Shown here one piece after another: positions 26,439 through 35,492 of a stretch of DNA of 64,000 bases. The notes under the pieces are model-generated. The model was not told where the DNA came from. It saw nothing but the letters and a program-made list of their open reading frames with translations, and did no database searches. The DNA comes from Pedobacter sp. PACM 27299 (lineage in GTDB: Bacteria; Bacteroidota; Bacteroidia; Sphingobacteriales; Sphingobacteriaceae), in NCBI RefSeq assembly GCF_001412655.1, contig NZ_CP012996.1:2852001-2916000 (forward strand), written 5' to 3'. The position numbers were made by a program, and so were the translations under genes. The number at the start of each line of letters is the position of its first letter. Positions within the stretch are counted from its first letter, which is position 1.

Positions 26439-27433
26439 GACCAGTTGATTTTTCGTTTCTTAATGAGGAATATAAAAAAGGGTGCACCGATGATCATGGT
26501 GAAGATTCCGATCGGGATTTCGTAAGGAAATACGGTCCTGCAGAAATTGTCGATGATCAGTAGAAATGTGCCACCAAAGAAGATGTTTGCCGGCGTGGTT
26601 TTGGTGTTGCTGGCACCGACCAGCATGCGGACAATATGTGGTACAAATAATCCGTAAAGGCTAATTATTCCTGCACTGGCTACGGCAACGGCAGTCACGA
26701 CTGTGGTCAGTAAAACTGCAATGACTTTGATATAAGTTGGATTGACGCCCACCGCTCTGGCTTCATCATCTCCAAGAGATAAAAGGTTCAGTTTCCAGCG
26801 GATTAAATACAGGCCAAATAAGCCGAGACTGATCGGCAACACACTTTGCTGTACTTTATGCCAGGAACTGAGGTGTAAACTACCCATTGTCCATTGGATG
26901 ATCGCTTGTAATTTAAAAGGGTCACTCAGGTATTGCACCAAGGCAAGACTGGCGGAAAACATCCCGGATACAATCATTCCTGCCAGAATAATGGTAATTG
27001 AAGAAGAGTTTTTTGTATAGCCAAAAATATAGGTCAGCGATACGGCTGCGGCTCCGAAAATAAAGGCGGAGATGTGGATAGACAGTAAGGGAATTAAGAT
27101 GGCCAATGAGGCTCCAAAAGCCGCTCCTGAGGAGATCCCCAAAATAAATGGATCTACCAATGGGTTTCTAAAAACAGCCTGTAGCACCCCTCCGGAGGTA
27201 GCTAGTGCGGCGCCTACTAGGAAAGTCATTAGTGCTCTGGGTAACCTAATGTTAAAAATGACATTTTCAACCACCAGCGGACTGGCATGATCAGGGTCAA
27301 TCAAGCTCCTGATCCAGTCCCAAAAAGCGGTAATTCCAATATGATCGGAAGAGCCAATCAGTAAGGAGATGATTAGCACAGGGATCGGCAAACCATAAAT
27401 AATGGTGTTGATCAGTATACGGCGCAGCATCAT
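26435..27433 (-). CDS. FecCD-family iron/siderophore ABC permease
   Basis: A 332-residue integral membrane protein with about ten helices. Recognisable FecCD features are RLPRALMTFLVGAALATSGG (about 64-83), NPLVDPFILGISSGAAFGA (about 91-109), and GLFVPHIVRMLVG (about 261-273), which contacts the ATPase. The length is typical. It overlaps both neighbours by 4 bp. It moves ferric-siderophore (or a related chelate) across the inner membrane. Confidence 0.93.
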   Translation of the reverse strand: MMLRRILINTIIYGLPIPVLIISLLIGSSDHIGITAFWDWIRSLIDPDHASPLVVENVIFNIRLPRALMTFLVGAALATSGGVLQAVFRNPLVDPFILGISSGAAFGASLAILIPLLSIHISAFIFGAAAVSLTYIFGYTKNSSSITIILAGMIVSGMFSASLALVQYLSDPFKLQAIIQWTMGSLHLSSWHKVQQSVLPISLGLFGLYLIRWKLNLLSLGDDEARAVGVNPTYIKVIAVLLTTVVTAVAVASAGIISLYGLFVPHIVRMLVGASNTKTTPANIFFGGTFLLIIDNFCRTVFPYEIPIGIFTMIIGAPFFIFLIKKRKINWS

Positions 27434-28455
27434 TGTAAGATCAGTTTAGCTTTTTCCTCCCCATACAATGCAGACAGGATTTCTAACTGTTCTGCGTTAA
27501 GGGTAGCAGCGGCTGCTGTTGGGTAACTGTAATGGTGGATGGCAATGGAAGCCAGGACAATTTTCAGCGTATGTGGGTCGTATAGGAAGGGCGGACTAAG
27601 ATTGAATACTTTTTTCTCTTTCAAAGCGGTTAAAGAAGACAGTTCTTTTTGCTGGTACAACACGCTTTCGTCTGTATTCCATAACAGCAGGATGTCTGGA
27701 TTCCAGCTGATCAATGTTTCCGGACTGATATTTGGCGCATCAATTTCATAAGGACAGGCATTTTCCAGTCCGGCCATTTCAAAGCAGTCGTTGATCAATC
27801 CTTTTCTGCCGGTAGTCGAATAAATTCTTCCGCCAGACCAGGCATAGTAAATCGTCTTTTTGTTGCGGATGTTTTTATTTCTTTCCTTTAGCACCTGTAT
27901 TTTGCGATCCGTAAAGGCGATTAATTCTTTAGCCCTGGTTTCTTTTCCAAGGAGGATACCCAGGTTCAGGACTTCCTGATTGAGTTGTCCGAAGTTTTGA
28001 GAAGTGATGCCGAATACCGGAATTCCCAGTTCCTTCAGCATTTGAATCGCATCCGTTTGATTGGATTGGATAATCACCAGATCTGGATTTAGCTTGATGA
28101 TGGTTTCCATACTCATTCCGCTCTCCGATAAAGTAGGGCTGGCGATCAGTCTGGCTTTGATCCTCGGATCAAGTTTTGATAAATAGGGGAATACATTCGG
28201 ATCGGTATAGCTGCGATTGGGAACCCCAACGATGGCACTATCCGCATGCAGCATGTAAAGTGCATCCAGGGCTGCGGGAACTAGAGAAACGACTCTTTCT
28301 GCCGGTTTAGTCAGGCGGATGGTATCTCCAAGCGCATCCAAAGCAATTATGGGGTAAGTGGTGTCGCTTTTTTTGCGCTGATCAGACTGACAGGAGCTGA
28401 ATAATAAAGTAAATATCAGCAGGGAAAATATACAATGGTAAAGTGTCTTTTGCAT
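27430..28455 (-). CDS. Iron-chelate ABC transporter substrate-binding lipoprotein
   Basis: A 341-residue protein with a lipoprotein signal: hydrophobic stretch then LLFSSC, Cys at about 22. The periplasmic-binding fold of type III (BtuF/FepB/FhuD) is seen in VVSLVPAALDALYML (about 59-73), LNPDLVIIQSN (about 127-137), and WNPDILLLWN (about 249-258). It is the first gene of the five-gene operon. The upstream sequence (28456-28612) contains an A+T-rich stretch with a loose resemblance to a Fur box, too weak to call. The ligand could be a siderophore, heme or cobalamin; the FhuA-like receptor favours a siderophore. Confidence 0.9.
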   Translation of the reverse strand: MQKTLYHCIFSLLIFTLLFSSCQSDQRKKSDTTYPIIALDALGDTIRLTKPAERVVSLVPAALDALYMLHADSAIVGVPNRSYTDPNVFPYLSKLDPRIKARLIASPTLSESGMSMETIIKLNPDLVIIQSNQTDAIQMLKELGIPVFGITSQNFGQLNQEVLNLGILLGKETRAKELIAFTDRKIQVLKERNKNIRNKKTIYYAWSGGRIYSTTGRKGLINDCFEMAGLENACPYEIDAPNISPETLISWNPDILLLWNTDESVLYQQKELSSLTALKEKKVFNLSPPFLYDPHTLKIVLASIAIHHYSYPTAAAATLNAEQLEILSALYGEEKAKLILQ

Positions 28456-28612
28456 ATTACAATTATATAATGATGATATGTGAGGGGGATAAGTTGAATA
28501 TTAGAGCGAACTTAGAATCCAAATTTTAGCATGCGATGTAAAAACAGCTGATTTATTGCCAAATTATTTATAATATTGATTCCTATAATTCAACATAAGG
28601 GGAAAATCAATA

Positions 28613-28858
28613 ATGGCAGTCAAACCACTGTACAATGAAGCGTATGTGCTAAAAAAAATAGCTCAAGGTGACGAACGGTCATTTGCAGAATTATTTCATT
28701 GGTATTCAAAGCCACTTGCCGAATTTGTATTTAAGCTCACGGATTCCCTGGAAGTCACGGAAGAAATCATTCAAGATTCCTTTATCAAAATCTGGCTGAA
28801 GCGGGAAATGCTCCCGGACATTCAGAATTTTAGTGAGGTTTTCTGCCTTCTTATTTGA
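28613..28858 (+). pseudogene. Truncated ECF sigma factor (region 2 only)
   Basis: The first about 72 codons are a clear ECF sigma-70 N-terminus as found in Bacteroidota: the YVLKKIAQGDERSFAELFHW start and EIIQDSFIKIWLKREMLPDI region 2.1-2.2. After QNFS the reading frame runs into unrelated sequence and stops (EVFCLLI then TGA). Such sigma factors are normally about 180-200 residues, so region 2.3-2.4 and region 4 are missing. The breakpoint is at about 28830-28836, exactly where TonB-receptor sequence begins in another frame. Confidence 0.85.
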
Positions 28859-30461
28859 CAAAACGACTTTCAGCACCAATGGCTATAGCGCCGCTGCCGG
28901 ACAAGCTTTGTCTTCTGTGCTCAGTATGGATACCAGGGGAGTGGCAGTTAAATCTTCTACAGAATTCTCTCTGATCGATCTGGGGCTGGGTGCTGCCCAT
29001 ACCCATCGCTTTAAAAACAGTTCTTTAATGCTGGGTGGAAATTATTACAACTTTTCTCCCTACCATAAAATTGTACCCCAGAACACGCAATGGAAAAAGG
29101 ATCCTGAGCAAAAGCAATTGTCGATGCATTATAAATACAAAACCTCGGAAACCGGGATGTTCAAGGTCTTTGCTGATTACAGTGATACCCGGCTGTCCTT
29201 CTATATTGATAACCCAAATTATCCGGACAAAGACCTGCTGTTCAACAGGAATGAAAACCTATATGCCAATGTGAATTATCAGGATTTTATCGCTGGAGAC
29301 TGGAAATTGTTTGCCGGAGTATCTTACAATAAAACCCTGGAATCAGGGCAGGTCAGTACAGCGGAATCAGGATCGAAAACTACGGAGGGGGCTGTGCTGT
29401 TCAATACCTCACCGTATTTTCAGAACGATGAAGTATGGCATCAAAAGTTTTCCCTGAGCAGGAAATTTCGGGGAAGTTCGCAGGTCAATTTTGGCGCTGA
29501 ATTATTTGAGAATTCCAGAAGTGAAGGTTATGCGGAGCTGTCCAGAAAATACAGTGATGTACTCGCAGCGGGTTTTGCAGAATCAGAACTCTATTTTACG
29601 GATCAGCTCAACTTAAAATCCGGCTTGAGACTGGAGTCTTCCAACTACCTTCGTCAACTGAATCTGGCCCCTCGTACCGCTTTATATTATCAGTTTCATC
29701 CGGCACATAAAGTGGTGGCTTCTTATGGCTGGTATTACCAAAAACCTGACGATAGTTTCCTGACACAGACTGCTGGTCTGGACTACGAGAAATCCATTCA
29801 ATATGCCTTAGAATATGAATTTAAGGTGCTTTTCAGAACATTGAAATTATCGGTTTATCAGAAAGATTATCAGCAGCTGGTTAAAATTGAAACACCGGTG
29901 TTTTCTGGATTTCAGGCTTATGGCCCACCCTTGAAAATAGAAGCATTCAACAATAATGGGAAAGGTTATGCCAGAGGTGTGGATGTCTTTTGGAAAGACA
30001 AGCAGAGCATCGATTTAATAGAGTATTATGTTTCTTATTCCTACCTGGATACTAAAAGAGATTATATTGATTTTGAGGCTTCCGCCAGGCCTGCTTTTGC
30101 ACCTCAGCATACCTTTAATCTTGTGGCCATGAGGATTACTTCAAATGCGCGCTGGCAGTTTTCAGGAACCTATACTTTTAGTAGCGGCAGGAGTTATTAT
30201 AATCCTTTAAACCCGGTTTTTATGGGTGATAGAACACAGCATAACCACAACTTTAGCATTGGCATTAACGATCTTCCGACCTGGATTAAAGGTTTCTCTG
30301 CCTTCAATCTTAACCTGAATAATGTATTTGGATTTAAGCAGGTGTATGGCTACCGATATGCTTATAATGGCAGCAGGAGAACCGCAATTCTGCCTCCTGC
30401 CAGGAGAAGTATTTTATTGAGTTTTTTAATGAATATTGATGGAGATGAATTTAACCATTAA
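28836..30461 (+). pseudogene. TonB-dependent receptor remnant lacking the N-terminus
   Basis: The frame starts inside a plug domain (RFSAFLFDKTTFSTNGYSAA then AGQALSSVLSMDTRG), which in intact receptors follows some 150-250 residues of signal, regulatory domain and plug. The rest, about 540 residues, is an intact-looking beta-barrel up to the stop. There is no signal peptide, TonB box or start codon of its own, so no functional receptor can be made. It is joined out of frame to the sigma factor fragment at 28613-28836. The 3' end overlaps the converging monooxygenase by 11 bp. Intact ECF-sigma/anti-sigma/receptor sets are common in Bacteroidota; this looks like an internal deletion of one. 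Confidence 0.85.
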
Positions 30462-31608
30462 AAAAGTTTAACAGGAATTGCAGGTTATCCTGGGTGTGCA
30501 TGACTGCGGTATTCTGCAGGGTTTCTGCTGTGATCTCGATCATGCGCGCCCTCATTTTCAGTTCAAAAGAGGCGATGGCCTGCTGGATCGTTTCAAATTG
30601 ACCGAGGCAGAGCGCTTCATAAAGTTCTAAAGCATCCGCCAAAGCCTGGTTTGCACCTTCTCCTGCATAAGGCGGGATGCGATGTGCTGCGTCTCCAATC
30701 ATCGTCAGGTTTGCCAGGCTTTCCCAGTTTTGATCGGTCGGATAATGATACATTGGTCTTGGCATGATCCATATTTCATCTGTAGTAAAGAGCGATTGCC
30801 ATTCGCTGCTCCAGTCTGCAAATTCCTGCTGGAACCATAGTGCTACCTGTGATTTATCGTTAAAGTCTATATTGGATTTGGCTAGCCAGTTTTCTGATAC
30901 CTTCAATCCGATGAGAAAACTTAATGTACCATCAGCTTTGGGACCAAAGAAGATCGTTTTACCATTTTCCAAGGCGAATAATTTACCTCCGCTGGCGAGC
31001 TGCCAAAGTGCTGGAGCATTCTTTTCCGCATTATAAATGTTAACCTCAATAGCGGTAACGCCGGAATATATAGGTGGAATATCCGTGAGGTATTTCCTGA
31101 CCTTAGAATTGGCACCATCTGAGGCAATCACCAGGTCTGCATAGGCGCTGCTGCCATTGTCGAAGGACAATTCCCAGCCAGCTCCGGCAGGCTTCATCTC
31201 CTTGAATTTCGCATTCCAAACGATGTCATCTTCTTCCAGGGAGGCGATCAAGAGGTCGCGCAGCGGACCACGATCGATTTCCGGGCGGAAATGTTCATGG
31301 CCAAAGTTTTCATTAGTTGCTACTGCATGGTCGTTTAATAAAACTTCCATCTGGCTGTTGATGATTTTCATTTTATCAGCTCCGGGACGGTAATGTTTTT
31401 TAAATTCTTCCAGCAATCCTGCAACTTCCAGTGCTTTCAGGCCAGTTCCTTCATGAAGGTCTAAAGTAGAGCCCTGCTGACGGACATTTCGATCGGCATC
31501 TCTTTCATATACTTTAACCTGGAGGCCTTGTTGTTTTAAAAGCCTGGCCAGTGTCAATCCGCCGGGGCCTCCGCCAATAATGGCGATGTATTTATCTTGT
31601 AATAACAT
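30451..31608 (-). CDS. Tet(X)-like FAD-dependent monooxygenase
   Basis: The start at 31608 (MLLQDKYIAIIGGGPGG) is preferred over an upstream in-frame codon because the FAD-binding fold starts there; this gives 385 residues. Features: dinucleotide-binding GGGPGG (12-17), YERDADR, STLDLHEGTG, the DG region (ASDGANSKVRKYLTD) and the second FAD motif MIGDAAHRIPPYAGEGANQA. All of these match the Tet(X) subfamily of class A flavin monooxygenases, which inactivate tetracyclines by hydroxylation. Many chromosomal relatives have other substrates, so resistance is possible but unproven. A divergent AraC regulator shares the 80-bp promoter region. Confidence 0.87.
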   Translation of the reverse strand: MLLQDKYIAIIGGGPGGLTLARLLKQQGLQVKVYERDADRNVRQQGSTLDLHEGTGLKALEVAGLLEEFKKHYRPGADKMKIINSQMEVLLNDHAVATNENFGHEHFRPEIDRGPLRDLLIASLEEDDIVWNAKFKEMKPAGAGWELSFDNGSSAYADLVIASDGANSKVRKYLTDIPPIYSGVTAIEVNIYNAEKNAPALWQLASGGKLFALENGKTIFFGPKADGTLSFLIGLKVSENWLAKSNIDFNDKSQVALWFQQEFADWSSEWQSLFTTDEIWIMPRPMYHYPTDQNWESLANLTMIGDAAHRIPPYAGEGANQALADALELYEALCLGQFETIQQAIASFELKMRARMIEITAETLQNTAVMHTQDNLQFLLNFFNG

Positions 31609-31648
31609 AGTTTTCTTATTGTTGTTAAACAAAATTACTGCTATATTT

Positions 31649-31684
31649 ATAGTCAAAATAGCTCAATTTAATATAAAAATAGTC
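31649..31684. promoter_or_regulatory. Direct repeats between monooxygenase and AraC genes
   Basis: The hexamer ATAGTC occurs at 31649-31654 and again at 31679-31684, exactly 30 bp apart in the same orientation, each in an A/T-rich setting. AraC-type activators bind direct repeats, so these are candidate sites for the adjacent regulator. Confidence 0.4.
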
Positions 31685-31688
31685 GTAA

Positions 31689-32648
31689 ATGAAAGTATCA
31701 GTGGTAGATGAGAATGGCTCAGGGATCATGGCTGAGTTTGCAAAAGCGATAGGGGCCACTGTTCGCGGTCGGTTTGTCGACATACCAAAGGAAAAGGGTG
31801 GAGGTTACCTGAGGGGGTTCAACTGGGGATGCGAACTGCGAATGATGGTTCGCAACTATTACCTGATAGAAGAGATCCTGCTGGAAAGGACGAATAAACT
31901 GGCTGAAGGGCAGGATAATGTGATCTTTTTCTTGAGTGGAGTTTTCTCCCCAATGCCCGCCGAAAAGAAGATCCCATTAGAGCAAGCCAGCGTATTTATT
32001 GGGATGCAGGCAGTTTCTTCGGTGATGTCGATGCCTTCTAATACCTATTTCAGCAGTATCACGATTGCAGCCTCCCGACATTACCTGCGGGAATGTTTTG
32101 GCGGAATAGCTCACCCCGTGATAGCCAGTATCCTGGAAGCAAAAAACAATTTTGTATTTGAAACCGGTATTACTGTAGAGATGGTCCAAACTGCCGGAGA
32201 GATTGTGCAGCAAAGCATACCCCAGAGTCTGGAAAGTCATTACTATAAACTCAAGTGTGAAGAGCTGCTATGTTATATTTTTGCTCAATTGCTGAAAAGA
32301 GAGGCCGTTGCCACCAGTGGGATGCACATAGAGGATATGAAGGCGATTTATTCTGTCAAATTACGATTGCAGTCTGCCTTAAATGAGCCGCCAGATATTG
32401 CTTCATTAGCGAGAGAGGCTGGAATGAGCGAACCCAAGCTTCGTAAACTATTCAAACAGACTTTCGGCAAAGGAGTTTTTGAATATTATCAAAGCGCTAG
32501 AATGCAGGAAGCCGCAAGGTTGTTAAAAGAGCAAAGCCTGACAGTCTCTGAAGTAGGATACCAGCTGGGTTTTACGAATCTAAGTCATTTTTCAAGGGTT
32601 TTTGAGCAGCATATTGGCATGAAGCCCAAGAAATATTCAAGGGCTTAA
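31689..32648 (+). CDS. AraC-family transcriptional regulator
   Basis: A 319-residue protein. The C-terminal third (about 225-319) has the two helix-turn-helix units of AraC proteins: PPDIASLAREAGMSEPKLRK followed by LFKQTFG, and LTVSEVGYQLGFTNLSHFSR followed by VFEQHIGMKPKKYS. The N-terminal part is not an obvious cupin and I cannot name its ligand; it resembles the PchR-like group. It is transcribed divergently from the Tet(X)-like gene and probably controls it. Confidence 0.88.
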   Translation: MKVSVVDENGSGIMAEFAKAIGATVRGRFVDIPKEKGGGYLRGFNWGCELRMMVRNYYLIEEILLERTNKLAEGQDNVIFFLSGVFSPMPAEKKIPLEQASVFIGMQAVSSVMSMPSNTYFSSITIAASRHYLRECFGGIAHPVIASILEAKNNFVFETGITVEMVQTAGEIVQQSIPQSLESHYYKLKCEELLCYIFAQLLKREAVATSGMHIEDMKAIYSVKLRLQSALNEPPDIASLAREAGMSEPKLRKLFKQTFGKGVFEYYQSARMQEAARLLKEQSLTVSEVGYQLGFTNLSHFSRVFEQHIGMKPKKYSRA

Positions 32649-32681
32649 TCAGAGCTGAGGTAGTGTAAACCATATCGGATC

Positions 32682-33863
32682 TTATTTATACAGGATCAGC
32701 AAATTAATAGATCGCTTTTCTTTTGCTAAGCCCAAGCCCATACTTTCCAATATATGCAGCAGGCTTTTTGGGTTTTCCGGTTGGAAAGAGAATTTAATAT
32801 CTAGCTTTTCCAGGTTCCCTGTTTCGTCTGCCACCAATTGATGAAGGCCATAGTTCTCCAGAAACTGGGCGAAATCATTCATCGTGATCGCTTCATGATC
32901 TATTTCTCCGTGTCTTGAATAATAGGTTCTTTGGCCAGCACGGTTTCTTTTTATAGTGTTAAACTTTATCGGATTGATGATGCGAAGGACCTGTACCTCT
33001 TTTATGGTTGGCTGTATCCTTGCCTGCAAATCAAATCTTTTCGACAATTCCATCTGTAATGCGGGTAATAAATTAACAGGGGAATCTACAATAAGGTCCA
33101 GACAGTAGGTAGCTTCTTTCTGTTCAGACTTTGTCTCGTCTATGCTGCGGTTATAAGGGAAATCGCCATTGGCGATCCTATAAAGTGAACTGAGGGGAAG
33201 GTTAATGCAGGTCAGCCGACGGCCGCTGAAGGTTTTGTCTTTTAACCAGGTGGTACTTAGTCCGGGGCCTCCTTTGATTTCTGCCTGCATCATAAACCGG
33301 TAGGTCGTACTGTCAGCGGCAAAAAACTGCTGCTGAATTAAGTCTTCATGGTTGATTAGCCGGTCTATTTTTGCAGGTAAATGTATTTCTTGTTTGCGCA
33401 GCAAGCTGTCCATTACCTTTTCGGTGATGGCTTCCGGGTAGGTAGATCCGATCAGTTTTCCCTCCGCATCAATGAGCACCGTATGCGGAATTAACTGATG
33501 AGGAAAGGCTTCCGCAATCTTCCTTGAGGTATCTATGGCGAACCAGAAATTACTAGGTTTTGATTTTAGATATTGTGCAGTGCGGACTGCGCTTTCATCA
33601 CCAACTGCGATCACTTGCAAGGAGTTTGGATATTTCGCTTGTAAGGCCTGGAGGTGGGGCATAGCCGCCAAGCAGGAACCACACCAGGTAGCCCAGAATT
33701 CCAGTAAAATGACTTTGCTTTTTAACTGCTTTGAGCCGACAGATTTGAACGGTGCATTGAGCAGTTCCTTAAATTGCAATTCAGGTAATTGATCGGTATT
33801 TTTTAGCTGGGCTTCAGCCGAATGCGCAGTAAACAGGAGCAGCAGAATAAGTAGTTTTTTCAT
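32682..33863 (-). CDS. TlpA/ResA-like redoxin with C-terminal DUF3738-like domain
   Basis: A 393-residue exported protein: signal peptide (ends AHSAEA, about 18), then a thioredoxin-fold domain (about 30-165) with the active-site CGSC in EFWATWCGSCLAAMPHL (about 56-72) and a cis-Pro region HTVLIDAEGKLIG. The C-terminal 200 residues resemble the DUF3738-type domain often fused to such redoxins in soil Bacteroidota; that part is less certain. Predicted periplasmic thiol-disulfide reductase. It is divergent from a two-component system, and the shared region carries a phased TTAA repeat array. Confidence 0.82.
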   Translation of the reverse strand: MKKLLILLLLFTAHSAEAQLKNTDQLPELQFKELLNAPFKSVGSKQLKSKVILLEFWATWCGSCLAAMPHLQALQAKYPNSLQVIAVGDESAVRTAQYLKSKPSNFWFAIDTSRKIAEAFPHQLIPHTVLIDAEGKLIGSTYPEAITEKVMDSLLRKQEIHLPAKIDRLINHEDLIQQQFFAADSTTYRFMMQAEIKGGPGLSTTWLKDKTFSGRRLTCINLPLSSLYRIANGDFPYNRSIDETKSEQKEATYCLDLIVDSPVNLLPALQMELSKRFDLQARIQPTIKEVQVLRIINPIKFNTIKRNRAGQRTYYSRHGEIDHEAITMNDFAQFLENYGLHQLVADETGNLEKLDIKFSFQPENPKSLLHILESMGLGLAKEKRSINLLILYK

Positions 33864-33908
33864 GTTTCTTTTTATTCAAAAGTAGGATGGTAAGCTGCTC
33901 TTTGTGCC

Positions 33909-33955
33909 TTAACGCAGGTTAATCAAAGTTAATTAGTGTTAACGCCTGCCGTTAA
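33909..33955. promoter_or_regulatory. Phased TTAA repeat array (candidate response regulator sites)
   Basis: TTAA occurs at 33909, 33919, 33929 and 33939, exactly one helical turn apart, each followed by C or T, with a fifth at 33952. Three of the four are GTTAA. Such same-face direct repeats are the usual target form for OmpR/PhoB-type regulators. The array lies between the redoxin start (33863) and the kinase start (33984), and a near-consensus -7 element TAAGTTTA is at 33971-33978. Confidence 0.5.
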
Positions 33956-33983
33956 TTTAAACGCATGTTGTAAGTTTACAGCA

Positions 33984-35453
33984 ATGAAAAAGAATATCCT
34001 GCTCATCCTCCTATTGATGTCGCTTTGCGCTGCAGGAATCATAGGATTGCAGTTGTTTTGGAATTACCAGAATTATCAGGCTACTGTGAGGGCTTTCGAC
34101 CATGATATTAATGCTGCTTTAACGAATGCTGCAGCTAAAGAAACCGATCAGCGGCAGGAGCATATTGTAAAGCGCTTTAAGAGTTTGCTAGCGGATACTT
34201 CCCTGATCACAATTACTGCAGACCATAATAACAGGGACAGTGCGACTGTTTTTTACACTCAGGATGCGCATCCTAAATTTAAGGAAGACAAGAATCGAAA
34301 AACTCAATTCGGTCTGGATGATTTTAAAGAAAAACTTGATCATATTACTCCAGAGGCGAAGGCAAGACTGATTTCTCATTTTGGAGACAAGATTTTAAAG
34401 CCTGACCTTAAGGAAGGAGTGGTTTATCATTATACCCAATTGCTGGGGGATAGTCTGGAAAAGGTATTTAGCCAGAGTAAAATGAATTTAGATTCCATGG
34501 ATCTGCTGTACAGAGGGGAGTTGAAAGCTAGAAATATCAATGCCCGCTTTGTGCTGAATCCTTCGGATAGCAATGGATTGTACCTTACTAAGCCGATCCA
34601 TACCAGTTTCCGAAAACCTGATCAGAAAGATCCGGTCTATGCTGGTTTCGAAAGTCCGGATACCTATTTTTTCAGAGAGATGAAATGGGTGATCGTTACT
34701 TCTCTGCTGCTGATCCTGATCACCATTGGCTGTTTCATTTATACGGTTAAGACATTGTTGTCGCAGGACAAATTAGCGGAACTGAAGGACGCTTTCATTA
34801 ACAATATGACGCATGAGCTGAATACACCAATCGCTTCTATAAAAATTACGGCGGAGGCTTTAAAGGCATTTCAGCATGCTCCGGAGACACAAAATGAATA
34901 CCTGGACATTATTAATTATCAGGCTGATAAACTAAATGATTTAACTACTCAGATCTTAAATATCGGTCGGCTGGTTAATGTTAAGGGAATGAACAAAAAG
35001 GTAATGCCCGTCAATGTATGGATCGCCAATGCGCTGGAAGAATTCAGGCCGCAGTTGGAGCAAGCGAAGGCCATAGTGGAGTATCAGCATGGGTCAAATG
35101 CCGCCTTTCTGAGTGCTGATCCTGTTAGTCTAAATAATGCGCTGGTTAATTTGCTGGATAACGCGCTGAAATATAATAACAATCCACCCATTATCTCGAT
35201 TGCCTTCAGCATCAGTGCAGGGCTTGCAGAGATCAGTATTTCTGACAATGGCATTGGGATTCCTGAGGTGTATCATCGCATGGTATTCGATCAGTTTTTC
35301 CGCGTGCCACAAGGAAATTTGCATGATGTGAAAGGCTTTGGCCTGGGATTGAGTTATGTCAAAGAGGTGATTAAACAGCATGGCGGCGAAATTGCAGTCA
35401 GGGTTAACGAACCATCAGGCAGTATATTCATGATTAAATTACCTTTAAACTGA
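33984..35453 (+). CDS. Sensor histidine kinase
   Basis: The start at 33984 (MKKNILLILLLMSLCAAGII) is preferred over an in-frame codon at 33936, which lies inside the repeat array; this gives 489 residues. Layout: membrane helix about 4-26, a charged periplasmic domain about 27-220, second helix about 233-255, HisKA with His277 (NNMTHELNTPIASI), and a HATPase domain with N box (LVNLLDNALKYN), SDNGIGIPE and GFGLGLSYVK. No HAMP domain is obvious. The cognate regulator follows 39 bp downstream. Confidence 0.92.
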   Translation: MKKNILLILLLMSLCAAGIIGLQLFWNYQNYQATVRAFDHDINAALTNAAAKETDQRQEHIVKRFKSLLADTSLITITADHNNRDSATVFYTQDAHPKFKEDKNRKTQFGLDDFKEKLDHITPEAKARLISHFGDKILKPDLKEGVVYHYTQLLGDSLEKVFSQSKMNLDSMDLLYRGELKARNINARFVLNPSDSNGLYLTKPIHTSFRKPDQKDPVYAGFESPDTYFFREMKWVIVTSLLLILITIGCFIYTVKTLLSQDKLAELKDAFINNMTHELNTPIASIKITAEALKAFQHAPETQNEYLDIINYQADKLNDLTTQILNIGRLVNVKGMNKKVMPVNVWIANALEEFRPQLEQAKAIVEYQHGSNAAFLSADPVSLNNALVNLLDNALKYNNNPPIISIAFSISAGLAEISISDNGIGIPEVYHRMVFDQFFRVPQGNLHDVKGFGLGLSYVKEVIKQHGGEIAVRVNEPSGSIFMIKLPLN

Positions 35454-35492
35454 TAAAAAGATGGGCCTGCTGATGAAAAGACGAACCTACTG

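Noticed and set aside
28461..28482. Fur box upstream of the iron operon
   Set aside because: The A/T-rich sequence ATAATGATGATAT only loosely resembles the 19-bp consensus and lacks its symmetry; a call would be guesswork.
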